Below, in pieces: positions 34,591 to 48,300 of a DNA stretch of 64,000 nucleotides. Origin of the DNA: Apostichopus japonicus (taxonomy: Eukaryota > Echinodermata > Holothuroidea > Aspidochirotida > Stichopodidae); NCBI RefSeq assembly GCF_037975245.1, contig NC_092572.1:8942001-9006000 (forward strand), read 5' to 3'. Under the pieces are notes generated by a model, which saw nothing but the letters and a program-made list of their open reading frames with translations, made no database searches and was not told the origin of the DNA. Position numbers and translations under genes: made by a program. Each line of letters begins with the position of its first letter. Within the stretch, counting starts at the first letter, position 1.

Positions 34591-35915
34591 CCGAGAGTTG
34601 CGAGGGGCCCGAGAGTTGCGAGGAGCCCGAGAGTTGCAAGTGGGCCGAGAGTTGCGATAGGTCCGAGAATTGCATGGGGACTAGAGTTGATGTGGGCCGA
34701 GAGTTGTCAGGCGGCCGAGAGTTGTGAGGTGGCCGAGAGTTGCCAGGGGGCCGAGAGTTGTGAGGGAGCCGAAAGTTGCGAGGGGCCGAGAGTTGCGAGG
34801 GGTCGAGAGTTGCGAGGGACCGAGAGTTGCCAGGGGGCCCAGAGTTGTGAGGGACCGAGAGTTGCGATGGGTCCGAGAGTTGCAATGGTGCCGAGAGTTG
34901 CGAGGGGCCGAGAGTTGCAATGGGGCCGAGAGTTGATGGGGGCCGAGAGTTGCCAGGGGGCCGAGAGTTGTGAGGGGGTCGAGAGTTGCGAGGGGCCAAG
35001 AGTTGCGAGGGGGCCGAGAGTTGCGAGGGGCCAAGAGTTGCTAGGGGCCGAGAGTTGCGAGGGGCCGAGAGTTGCGAGGGGCCGAGAGTTGCGATGGGTC
35101 CGAGAGTTGCAATGGTGCCGAGAGTTGCGAGGGGCCGAGAGTTGCAATGGGGCCGAGAGTTGATGGGGGCCGAGAGTTGCCAGGGGGCCGAGAGTTGTGA
35201 GGGGGTCGAGAGTTGCGAGGGACCGAGAGTTGCGATGGGTCCGAGAGTTGCAATGGGGCCGAGAGTTGCCAGGCGGCCGAGAGTTGTGAGGGGGTCGAGA
35301 GTTGCGAGGGACCGAGAGTTGCGAGGGGGCCGAGAGTTGTGAGGGGGTCGAGAGTTGCGAGGTACCGAGAGTTGCGATGGGTCCGAGGGTTGCAATGGGG
35401 CCGAGAGTTGCCAGGCGGCCGAGAGTTGTGAGGGGGTCGAGAGTTGCGAGGGACCGAGAGTTGCGAGGGGGCCGAGAGTTGTGAGGGGGTCGAGAGTTGC
35501 GAGGTACCGAGAGTTGCGATGGGTCCGAGGGTTGCAATGGGGCCGAGAGTTGCCAGGCGGCCGAGAGTTGTGAGGGAGTCGAGAGTTGCGAGGGACCGAG
35601 AGTTGCGAGGGGGCCGAGAGTTGCGAGGGGGTCGAGAGTTGCGAGGGGCCGAGAGTTGCGAGGGGCCGAGAGTTGCGAGGGGCCGAGAGTTGTGATGGGT
35701 CCGAGAGTTGCGAGGGGCCGAGAGTTGCGAGGGGCCGAGAGTTGCGAGGGGCCGAGAGTTGTGATGGGGCCGAGAGTTGCGAGGGGCCGAGAGTTGCAAT
35801 GGGGCCGAGAGTTGATGGGGGTCGAGAGTTGCCAGGCGGCCGAGAGTTGTGAGGGGGTCGAGAGTTGCGAGGGACCGAGAGTTGCGAGGGGGCCGAAAGT
35901 TTCGAGGTGCCGAAA
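34591..35915 (+). repeat. Minisatellite 2, same family as minisatellite 1
   Basis: It is built from GAGAGTTGCGAGGGGCC and GAGAGTTGCCAGGCGGCC type units. It contains a higher-order repeat of 142 bp near 35213-35590, where the same order of variants recurs. It ends about 320 bp before the NOMO start codon. Confidence 0.95.
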
Positions 35916-35919
35916 ATTA

Positions 35920-36237
35920 ATATATTAATTCGAAGGATATTATATTAGGCAAAATGCAGATAGACGGCAGAAAAATATAAGTTTGGTATCGATTGATTGG
36001 AAAGTTAATCACTATAACATGGTGGTGTTCAATACCCAGCACAAAAGCGATTTGAATTGTGAAAGCACCGTTTGCTAAAATGTGCTGCTGAAAATCTGCT
36101 GCTAACTTCAGACAATGTTCTGTTGGCAGAATATTCTGCTAACTTCAAGTGGGTAAGTTCAGCTCACTTTGCTGTAGTGTGAGTAATGGTCATGCTGGTT
36201 TGATACCGTGTTGCCCTTTGCTGAAGAAACCTTTCAA
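35920..36237 (+). promoter_or_regulatory. Presumed NOMO 5' region
   Basis: This is the only non-repeat sequence between minisatellite 2 and the NOMO ATG. No TATA box was recognised. GTGGGTAAGTTCAG (36150-36163) contains a donor-like site that could mark a 5' UTR intron. Promoter function is inferred from position alone. Confidence 0.25.
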
Positions 36238-36366
36238 ATGGCTTCAGTTTACAACCTCTGTGCTGTTCTGATGATATTACTTCTACATGTAGCAAATTCC
36301 GAAGATTTCATAACATGTGGGGGTTTCGTGCAATCTGATATTGAGATAAATTTCTCAAAAATTGAG
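36238..36366 (+). CDS. NOMO: NOMO exon 1 (residues 1-43)
   Basis: ATG, then a hydrophobic signal (LCAVLMILLLHVANS), then mature EDFITCGGFVQSDIEINFS. It ends ATTGAG|GTAATC in phase 0. The next exon is 4.76 kb away. Confidence 0.9.
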
Positions 36367-39300
36367 GTAATCTTTGTCAAGTGTTGGCTAGGCCTAGCCT
36401 CGGTAACTTACAATTAGTCTGCTAAGCATTATACTAATAACGATAGGCCTAGACTAATACTAATATTTAGCCTACACTACAGTAGTGAATAGATACAAAC
36501 AGTTTAGTAACACAATACGTCGAATTCATTTTCGGTCAAGGAAGAAATATATAAATTCCAGGTATACTATTGTGATCCAGCCAGGCAATAACGTGAACTG
36601 TTGTAAAATCACACCACCTTGGTAAGTTCACCAACCAACCTAGGCTTAATAAACATTAAAATGCCAGAAACATTGCATAGGCCTAGGCCTAGCTAGGTTA
36701 CATTTGTTTCGTGAAGAATTATAGAATACCCAGCACTTTTCATAAAGTAGTAGCTTACTTTTTGATGGTATGGGAGTTATGGTGGGGAAATCATTAGATA
36801 GACAGTTTAAGGCCTACAGTAGGCTACTGTACTTCATAAATGGTTTTGAGAACAACACATCTCCCAGAACAAGATACTTTTTGCTGAAGGGCAATTCCGT
36901 AAAGTCGGACGTACATTTCGGACAGTTTGTTGATCCATATCTCAATGGCTATACATAGGAGATAAGTTTTCATTTGGGTTTTATGGAACATCTACCTTGT
37001 ACTATTCTTGTATGGAGTTTCATTCCTTGTCCATCTAAATAAACTACAAAAATACTCAAAAAACCTCCCTGTGACGGACGTACCCAGAGAAAGTGACTTT
37101 TTCAGATCGTAATTTTCTTTTGAAAATTTCTGTGAATTGGGATGGGATGCAATTTAAAACTACTATACATGTTATGAAGAAGACTCTTAACTACACATAT
37201 CAGTAAACAAGCAGTTGAAACCTATATCGCTTCCCTGCAATATATTCAAAAATTCCTCTGTGATGGACGTACAATTTTTTGTGACGGACGTACTCGTGTG
37301 AAATTATACAGTGAATGTACGTCCGTCACAAACAAAAGTGCTACTTGGTATCCCTAAAATTTTAATTTGTGACAGAGCTTCACCCAGAGTTTCCATTGTT
37401 GACAGATGTACACAATAATGCAGCTCATTTACTTGTGGCTAATGGAACAACTTGGGTAAAAGTAATAGTGAAAAGAAGGTTTACCATCTCACAAAATTTC
37501 TATTCTATTGGAAATCTATATTTCACTTTAAGTTTTATGCAAATCATCAATGGTAAGCTCATTTAAAATTTTGTGTGCATCATTTCAAACAATACAGATG
37601 TTAGACCCCTAGGGAGTTGAAGTTCTCTAGTGGGTCAGAATGATGGGTCTTTATTAATGGTATGAGCACCAAACCATTTTTCTTTCACTTTTCTTCACAC
37701 CCTGTTTATTTACTTGACAATTTTTTTTTATTAAAATACATGTACTGCAAGCTTCTGTATGGATGATATAACAGCACATTTCAGCAAACAAGATATTCAG
37801 AACTTCAGATGTGTGATACATTGTGTTGTATTGCTTCAGGAGTTCTTAGGCTGTGTTCACATTGGATCCCCTGTTCTTAGTCCTGTGTTGACAATTTAAC
37901 CGCAAATATGTTTCCAAAATCTCCTGTAGTGTTCACACTATGCTCCAGCTCTGATTTCCCACTCTGAGTCAATGAAGAGGAAGTTACAACATTTGTATGG
38001 TGACTCCCACAAAAGTGCAAATGCACAACGTGTATGGCAAATTTCTAATACAGATGAGTGTCACTAACTTCTGCATGCAATGTATTGATTCAATATTGAG
38101 GTGAAAGTGGGGAGAAAGAAGTCAGTGTTATAACACTGTTATAACAAGTGAAGTCAGTGTTATAACCAGGGTGTGCATACTACAAATAGCTATTCAGCAG
38201 TATTGCTGAATAGCTATGAGAGCATTAACTGGCAATAGTTCTTAAATATCTCATGTCAAGATACAGAGATACAGCGGCACACCCTTGGTTAGTATAGCAA
38301 CTATGAAACATGTATAAAGGTAATACACACAAACACTGTGAAGTTAAGGAAGAACCATCTGGTAACTCTGTCCACCAACATAAAACTATGTGCACATGTG
38401 GCTCAAAATTAACTTTTCTTCCACATAATGATACCTGAAACCCAACACAAAAGGTAATGAACCTAAAGAAAATGTAGAACAAATTACATCAAAACAATAA
38501 CATGCATACTACAGCAGTAACAAAATACTAACAATTGCAATAACAGTTCTTGATGACTCTCAGACAATCTTCCTTCTAAAACTGATTTATTATTTACTAA
38601 AAACTAGTTGAACACAGTGTAAAATATACAGTGTGTTGGATATTGAAAAGGAAACCTCATGGTCAGAGGGAAGAATAAATGGCAGAACTACAAGAAACAA
38701 TGTTGTACACAAACAAATAGTTTGTAGCTAATAGTTCCATATATGTCCATGGTTAGTTTGCCTAATAGTGAGTTGAACAGACATGGTGTTATGTAGTTTG
38801 TTTGCCTTGATCTCTGGTCACTTTGGTCCCGAGTCTTCACACTCTGGAACTGATATCCCCCAGAACAGGGGACCAACATGTCGCGGTCTGACCCTGAGAA
38901 GGATAGTATTTACACTAGGATGTTGATCTCGAGCAGGGATATGATTCGGTCGGATCCCCTCTGTGTGTTTTCTAATGTGAACAAGGCTTTCAGATGAAAG
39001 TGTTATATCAATGTAGACAATAGCATACTGAACATGTGGTTCAATACCATGCCATTTCTTTGATATCTTGCCAAGTGCTAATTCCAATAACACAAATATA
39101 TATGCTAGTTGACACTGAAGTATGCAATGTTTGCATACCACTACATTTATGCTAATGAAGCAACCACAAAACTACCTAATATCTGTGTTAATGACTAAAT
39201 GGGTTTGATTATTAAATTCAGAGGTACTGTAGTGATAAACATGCTAAAATATATTGTTTATCTAAACAAAATAATGTGACGGACGTACGCGTTACGGACG

Positions 39301-42300
39301 TACGTGACGGACGTACGAAAATACGTACGTCTGTCACAGCATTTTCTGAAAAAATAAAATCCTAGGGATAAAAGGCACATTATGTAGTTATTGAGTGTTC
39401 AAAATGTGCATTGAATTGTAGATGTCTTGAAATCTGGGTACCTCCTTCTGTATGAAATTTTAAAAAATGTGATTTTTCTGTGACGGACGTACACATGACA
39501 ATTTACATTTGTAAAAAAAGTTATTCTCAGAAAACTGAAAATCCCTGCAACTTTATCTGTTTGTCAACTGAATCTATATATTATATCACTTCAGCAAATC
39601 TAAGAATATTTATTCCTCTGAAGATACACAGGCAAAAATAGGCATTTTGTTTTTGGGAAATTTTTGTGAAGCAAATTTGAGATTTTTTCGGTTGACTAAT
39701 ACACACCTTAATCTGCCTGAAAACAATGTCTTCTGTGAAAATTAGCTAAATATTATGAAACTTCAGAGTTTTAGCTTTCATCTGATACCCTACATGTAAT
39801 GATTCAACGTTTTTTAAGTTTTGGTGAAAAGGTTTACTAGTTTACGGAACTGCCCTGAAGTCAAAGTTGCGGTGGGGAAATCATTATTATGCCTTGAGGT
39901 ATATTAATTTACGGTACAATTATAGAATACAGGGCCATTCATTAACTCTTCCCAGCATCCGGATGCGCGGTGTGTCTGTACATGTCCGTACACGTATGAC
40001 GCCCTCTAAAATTCCATCACGTATTTCATTTTGACTCCGCATCCGCGCATCCACCCCGGGAGTACTAGGAATGGACTTAGATAATTTTCGAAAGATTCCC
40101 CATATACCATCACGTATTTCATTTTGACTCCCTCTAATTTCCATCACGTATTTCATTTTGACTCCGCATCCGCGCATCCACCCCGGGAGTACTAGGAATG
40201 GACTTAAATAATTTTCGAAAAAGTTTCGACATATACCATCACGTATTTCCAATACTGAAAGTCCCGTATGTACGAAGATATTCCACATCAATAGTGTGTC
40301 GTTCTTAAAAGGCATCCGTACATGTGTGACGCCCTCTAAAATTCCACCACAGAAGTACTAGCAATCCACTCAAAAAGAAAGAACTGGGACTTTGACATAT
40401 TTTACTCACATACGTACTGGGGTGAGACTGAGCATCTGCACAACCGGATGCTCAGATAGTATCATCGAGTGGCCCTGTATTCTATAATTACTCCATGTTT
40501 ACTTCATAAATGCTTTTGAGTACATCACCTTCCTAACAGGTTATTTCTTGGTGGAGTCAGAGTCACAGTGCGAATTGAATCAATATTATTAGATGAAGAA
40601 TTATGAGTAAGACTCTTCGTGGAAAGCAACAGTTTGACTTTCACTCCACGAGTCCACTCAAACAGAGGCCAACTGAAAGGTGGGGTATTCCATAAATATG
40701 TGTACCCAGATCCTAATCTGAAAAGGAAATTCTGTCCACAATAACAATGCATCAATAAGCAAATATTTCAATTTGCTGTGTATAATTAAGTGGTGATTTC
40801 TGTTATTTACTTGCATAAAAACTGTGGGCAAATCCTCTCAGCATACTTTTTAATGTGGTCATGAGAAATTACTGACATTTTCCTTAAGTTGACACATCAG
40901 AAAGATTAGTTTCTCATGTTATGCTGTAACTAAGAATATCCATGAAAACCATTACAAGTACTAGTTTATAGTACTGAGCATGAGGTGGTGACTGTATAAC
41001 TGCAGCTATCAGTGAAATCATGACCCATGTATGGCCTAAGTAAGAATTGTATTGGCCTAAGTAAGCTGTAGCATTTACTATGCGATAGTGTTAATTTCTT
41101 GAACCTCTTGCCTTTGCTCCATGAAGGTCAAACTGTATACACCTCAAGGAGCTCTCAAATACCAGACTGACTGTGCACCTAACAATGGGTACTTCATGGT
41201 TCCAATATATGACATGGGTAGTTTCATCTTGAAGTTGGAACCTCCAAAGGGTTGGATGTTTGGTGAGTAGCAATGTCGTAAATGGATCATTCCATATCAA
41301 ATCCACTAATTTTTGGAGTATTCTCTAGTTTCGACCTCTGTTGCAAAATTACCAAATTTATCGTAAGATAATTTTTAAGGTAAGTTTTGTAGTGGGTCAA
41401 GCAACAGCCATCCGTGATTTGACACAGAATCACCCAAATATTAAATATAAACATACTGTATGTGGTAGAAGCTGTATTTATTGTTTTTTTTACACTTGAT
41501 TAAAGAGACATTTGGCTTTTCGTCATATTTTTACCTCGAAAAACACAGAGTATAAACTAGCATAAACTGAAGAGTGAAGATTAAAGGCAAGTCTCTTAAT
41601 GTATTATTTGTACAGAATCTATGATGTATGTAGAAGAAGATCATGCAATAATATCAATTTTTTATTTTTTATATTCGCTCCAGTTTTATATTGTCCTGTT
41701 ATTCCTTAGCCACTTGAAATGTGTCTCGAAATATTCCCTCTTAAGAACTACACCCATTTATACAGTATGATCGCCATTTTATCATCAGAGCCATCGAGTG
41801 TTTCCGTCGATATTGATGGGGAGACTGACAAATGTAGTCGAGGAGAGGACATCAACTTCCGATTCATAGGTTTTACCGTTAAAGGGAAGGTCAGTGCTGC
41901 ATTTCCTCATGCCAATCTTTTGTCAAAGTTCTTTACTATATTAACACTGTAAATGTAAGTTGGCCCGACGTTTCGATCCTAGCAGGATCTTCTTCAGTGG
42001 CTAAATGACAAGTAACAGTAACAGAAGGGACAAAAACACGCACAGAATACAGACAGGTTAATGAGCATGGTGAACACAAAGAGATAGATGTCAGGGGATT
42101 AGTAGACAAGGGATGGAGAGAAGAAAGAAAGAAACCAACAGGGTAAGAGGAGAGATAGGAGATCAACTGTAGAGGGACAAAGAAGGGATTAAGGGATGAG
42201 AGTTATTATAGACTATGTTAATTAATAATAATAGGAATTTATAAAGTGCAAATTGCAAAAGCCTCTAATCGCTCTATATGACACACAGTACATTGGTAAA

Positions 42301-45300
42301 TTTCATTTTGTGACTCACCGTACTGTTTAAGTTTAGATGTGGAAATAATTAGCATACAGTATAATTTATGCATATATTATAGCTTCATCTAAGCAACAGA
42401 TGTCGATTGAAACCCCCAAAAACTGAGTATATTTTAGTCCCTTTTCAACAGAGACCGACGATAATAGTTTTCGGTACTCAGCAAAGGTGAATTTGGACAT
42501 GTACGCATATAACAATTGAAAAAGTATTACTGAGCACTGTTGACCTATATTTAGCAAACTGAACTGTGATATTCTTTTCCCTTCAGGTGACTAATAAAGG
42601 TCAGATGGAGGGTCCAGCAGGGGTCACCATCTCGATGGCCAAGACTGGAAGCAAAGAGGTCATAGCTGAGGTCATATCAAATGAGAGAGGGCTGTAAGTC
42701 ACCAATATCAAAAACATGGTCTTTGTTTTAAGATTACTGGATGCATATCCCCACGCCGTTCAGTTATACTATTTTTCCCACTCTTTCGATTCCATCCTAT
42801 GAAATTAATCTTCTTACTTCTTTAACAGAGTAGCTCCTGGATGAAAGTTAAGAATTGATTTATGTTATTGATTATTAGTGTTTAAAATAATGCATTTTCT
42901 CTGATATCTCCACCACGTGGTAGCAGCTACCATTAGAAAATGTTGTTCTGTGTACGTACATAATCCGGAATAAATCTTCACATTTCACAGATATGAAGCC
43001 CCTAATATCCTTCCCGGGGACTACACACTAACAGCGAAACATCCTACCTGGAAGTTTGTCGAGGTAACTATCTGCCATTTGCCACATCAATGTATGAATG
43101 GTTTTTAACACCATCTAATATCAGTGTCTTAAGTTAATGTCAGGGTTATCGATGGGATTCAGTATAAAAAGCATATTTGCATCCATCAAAGCCAAGTAGA
43201 CTCTTTCTGCATCATGTTTGGAAGGTTTGTAATTTGAATAGGTTATTAAAAATTATTTAAAAAATTGCCTTGAGGTGTTTAATATACATCTATTGATGTG
43301 ATTCATTGTAAAATGCAACTTTGCATCCATCAAAGCCAAGCAGCGACTGTATTTTTTATTTTATTATTTCATTGTTGAAAATGTTGCGATTTGAAAAAGT
43401 TAACAAATTATAAAAGAATAATTGTCTTCATATGTTAATTGAATTTTACTACGAAACATGCGATGCAAATTCTGCTTACCTAAAACTACCATCCATTTCT
43501 GATCACTCTAGGTGTGCAAGTTAGTATTCATACAACCTTCATGATTTAAAGTAATTACACAGTTGCCGGATCCAGAATGTTTTAGCAGAGCAGCCCAGAC
43601 AGGGTAGGTCTTGGTAGCTAACATAAGTAGCTAGCTTTGCATAGGAAAATATCCGGATATAGTGAAACAAGCTTAATTTTTCCACTATGCACTTTGCTTT
43701 GGAAAAATAATGATATGTTTAGCATCTTTTCACTCACGAAAATGTTGTTAAAGGGGCGGTCCAGGCGGACGGTCCAGGTCACCAGATCTGACCTGATGGC
43801 AAAAACTCCTCAATTCTTTTGTATCTCTCTTTCGTCTTCAGCCGAGTTTCCCATTCACGATCTCTAAAGATGTCACGACCATCGACAAGCAGGTGCTGGT
43901 CAAAGGTTATGATATCAACGGACGGGTCGAAAGCGACGGGGAGCCTGTCAGAGGAGTCATGTTTGTGCTTTTATCAGAGTCTGTTTCCAAAGAGGTGAGT
44001 ACGCGGTCAGAGGTGATCAGATCGTGCTCGGTTGCGTTGTTGAATTTCTGTTCTTTGAATGGGTAGTCCGGAAGAAAAGTTATGTTTAATTTATGAAAGA
44101 AGATCAAACGCTGAGCATCCTGGTGAAATTTGCATTCGATTCCATGTACCATTTTCAGAATTGCATCATTTGAAGTTGACATGAGTTGTATCCAAAGAGA
44201 GCTTGAAGCAAGCAGGTGTTATGTCCTAGAAACACGCCGACAATTGTCTGTCATGTTTTGTGTTAAAATTGACAGCCAAGTTCCTATTTCAAAAAATTGG
44301 TGAAAATGTCAGTATGGACACACTGCACAGTCAATGGTATAGTATTGACTTAACATTCCCTTAGGGTAAAGTTGTAACCCTATCGAATCCAAGGTCAAAG
44401 CAATAAAGTGAAAAATAAAGAAAAATCTGAATATTTTTGCTGGCGCTGTTCACTTATGACATCACACCTATTTGCTGCAAGATCGCTTATGATACAAAAC
44501 AATCTGTGACAACTTCAGTTATCAATATCTTGATGACACTGTTTAGGAATTGCTAACAAATGTCAACTTTTAATGCCTAGAAGACATTGCTGTATGATGT
44601 ACTCTCATAGCTAAGTTTGGACCCAAGGAAATCTGGGGCAAAAGTTAGCCAAGCTAGGTGACATCAATATCCCTCTTATCTCCCACTCTGGCAGCTGACT
44701 GTCACAGTTAATCGTTTGATTTTTCTCCCTGCTGACCACAAGATCGAACCTCCAGAACTTCGTCTGCTTGGATCAATGAAGTGTAAATTAATTGTGATGC
44801 TAAATAGTGCAACTAACTGTCCCCTAAGGATCTTGATGCTAGTTGAATGTACACACAGGCCAAACCGATTGTGAAATAGTGAAGGTAAAGGACTGATCAA
44901 GTTAGCTAGGCCATTCAGGCAGAAAACTGTTAAGACGTTAACTGTTAAGATATGTTTGGACACAACTGCTTAAGCATATATGGTCGGGTTGGACGTGTGC
45001 ACCATTATCGTAGGGCAGGAAAATATGCTATGCTGTTGAGCATAAAACGGCAAAATATAAAATTTGCTTCATCGTCTCTGATTAGAATTTACTTCAGCAA
45101 CCACTGCCATACTAGATTAATGAATCAAGGGATTGTGTGGATTACTTTTGCTATATTTTGATGTAGTTTTCAAAGACGACATTTATTTAGTCCCATATTT
45201 GCCGGAATTCTATTAAGGGTTCACAGTTTATTGTTGTCTGTTTTATGTGATAAAGGTTTGGTAATTTTCGTTCCCCTTTTAGGATGTCTCGGATTGCGAT

Positions 45301-48300
45301 CGGATGGTGGTCTCCGGCTTTAAAGTTTCCACGAAAAAGAAACAGCTCTGTCACGTTCAGTCCGACCAAGACGGCAACTTCATCTTCCCATCAGTTCCAG
45401 CTGGCGATTACACAATGGTATGGATTTGATTTCCTTCTATTGCATCGAATATAAGAAAAAGCATGTAAATAATCAAACCCCTCTCTCTCTCGAAAGGTTT
45501 CCTGGGAGTCACAACAACAAAACATCGAGACCTGGAAAACCTTTAACACTTCTGAAAATAATATTTTGTCGAGCATTTTTCCAGCAATCTTCACCATTGA
45601 AAAATATGTTTTCACTGCAAAAATGTTGTGTCCACTACGTCATGTTGAGATTATGAAAAAAGGTATTTAGCGTAATTTTGATTCAAATTCAACGCAACTT
45701 TTCAGTCACACAGAAGTTCAAGTTTTGGTCAGCCCAGTGGGTAAAGCATCAACGATGCGTTAACAAATTTCTTCAAATATTTATGTCGTCTCATGTCTGT
45801 TTTCTTCCTTGAACCGCTAAGCCTAACACTTGTACGAGATACCGCTTACCTTTACGAAGGGAACACGTGAGGAACTTATTGTATCCTTTGCAGCAGGGTA
45901 GGCCTTGCTATGTGTTGTGGCTTCTGCCTGAGGTGTTACGTTAAAAGTTTCCTTGTGTCAATCATATGTGTGACACGTTTTGTCTCTCCTTGCAGATTCC
46001 CTTCTACCAAGGAGAACACATCACCTTCGACGTCTTACCGTCCAGTCTGGATGTCACCGTATCTTTCGACAGTCTGCGTGTTCCGGTAAAAAAAACATTA
46101 TTTTTATGTCTTGCTCTAGATAAATGTCCTTTCTGATTTCAAATAAGAGAACATTCCACAATAATGTTTTTAATTTTTGTTTGAGGGTATTAAGTTAGAA
46201 ATAAAAAAGTTAGGATATTATCAGAAATCATCTTTTATCGGACAGAACCAACTCAACGTCCGACAAAGCCATTGCCGATCTGTTATTGGTCTATTTAAAG
46301 CTGCCGGACTGAGTGTGGAGAGATGAGAACTGACCTTTGACATAGTCGTGGATACCCGTATTCTTAAAACTTACCCCACCAGCACACTGAACAACTGATG
46401 ATCATTCATCTCTGTTTCATTAAAACATTCTTTTCCTCTGTGGATAAATGATTGATATAACATGGAGGAAACCAAGACAGTTTCAGATAAAGTGCCCTGA
46501 TGACATCATCCATTCGGCTGTTGCCAGGTGCATAATATGAAATATCACACAAGATTTGCAAACATTCATATCTATAAATGATTGAAGTATCATGGAGGAA
46601 ACCAAGACATTTTCAGATTAAGTGCCCTGATGACATCATCCATTCGGCTGTTGCCAGCAGCACAATATAAATATCATTCAAGATTTGCAAACATATCTAT
46701 AAATAATTGAAGTATCATGAAGGAAATTCAAGACATTTTGACATGAAGTGCCCTGATGACATCATCCATTCGGCTGTTGCTAGGTGCATAATGTGAAATA
46801 TCACACAAGATTTGCAAACATTCATATCTCCTGCGATAGAAAGTGCCGACAATTTTTAGCAATGTTGCTTAACAATCAAAAAGAACAAAACTTATTATTA
46901 TTATCAATAATATTAAGCAATCAACTTACATCCACCTGAAAATCCCTTTAAATTTTGTGTGGAATCTTGGATGATTCGTGGGTAGCATGCAACCTCTACT
47001 AATTGAAATATGCTGGCAGCCTACAGACTATACAGCTGCTTCTTGTTGATGAATAAGGTTTCCTTTAACATGGCCAATGTCTCTTGAATCTCCTCGGGTT
47101 CACAGAATAATTAATAAGTGCAAGCAGCCGTTGGATAACTTTTGTCACAGGAGTTCTCTGTTTAGGCGCTAATTGCTGACAGCAATGTCTCAAATAAACT
47201 TCCTAAAGTCACTTTCAACCTGTTTCATTAGTACAGAATGCGACACAGATATCTCAGTTTATCGCAAGACGAACGAAATGTGGGATGGTGATATCTCTCC
47301 GGTTTCGTCTCGCTCTCGGCACTAAGTAATTAATTTTTGTAACTTCAATTTACAGAATGCTTTCAAAGTGGAAGGTTTCTCCGTGACCGGCCGTGTCCTG
47401 ACATCTGCAGAGGTGAGTCTATCTAAACGACTTCTTTGTGTATTTCATGTGGAGAAAACAAAAAGGAAAACAGACATTTCTATGCGTATGCAAATTACGT
47501 GACCTCTTCAAAATGGATAAAAGGAACCCTAGGATGGAATGGTCTACATATCAGATCACCTTACAATCTTCTTGTGAATTGTATTTTTTATTTTAGATGA
47601 TAATTGTGGCGTGTGTTTTATGTACCCCCATACATTTGTGTATGCGAACATATGTAATGATGGGACATTTGGAATTGACCTGATATATGGTATAAATATG
47701 CCCCATATAAAATACAAAAAGCCAGTATCACTTGTGGTGGCAGACAGAGGCTAGGCTGCTTGCGAACTAAACCTGTCCGCGGGGGAACGGCACGGCCAAC
47801 TGTGGTGGGTTCTAGTTTAAAGGGGTATCTCAGGGGAGGGTGGTGCCAGGTCTTGGGGAGCCCTCTGGCTGAAGTCAAGTCATTATGTCTCCTTAAATTG
47901 TCATTTGACCAACTGCTTCCATCTGTGGACAGATTTATGTCTACCATTTATTGATGTCTACTGTTACATCTACTGCTCTCCATTTTATCATTTTACCATC
48001 TTGAATGAGAGTAGATGCACCTACACGGCCGGAGGTGAAAGGCCATTTGAGGTCGGTAGAGGTCAGAATACAAAACAATCTAAACAGTAACCACCTTATC
48101 TCACAGCGAGGTATATGAATGCCCTGTACTGCATACAAGCTGGTTATCTGGTAACAGAGGTCAAAGGTTATTTCAATAAGACAGTCAATCTTTAGATTTG
48201 GTTGAGATTATTTCATCTGGTTCTATGTCTTCTCTCTCTCTCAGGGTAGCGGTATAGGTGCCGTCGCTATATCCGTGCAGGGGAGGAAGGACGTGAAAAC

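Noticed and set aside
34586-35928. Several frames of 150-276 codons
   Set aside because: They lie in minisatellite 2, with the same explanation as for minisatellite 1.
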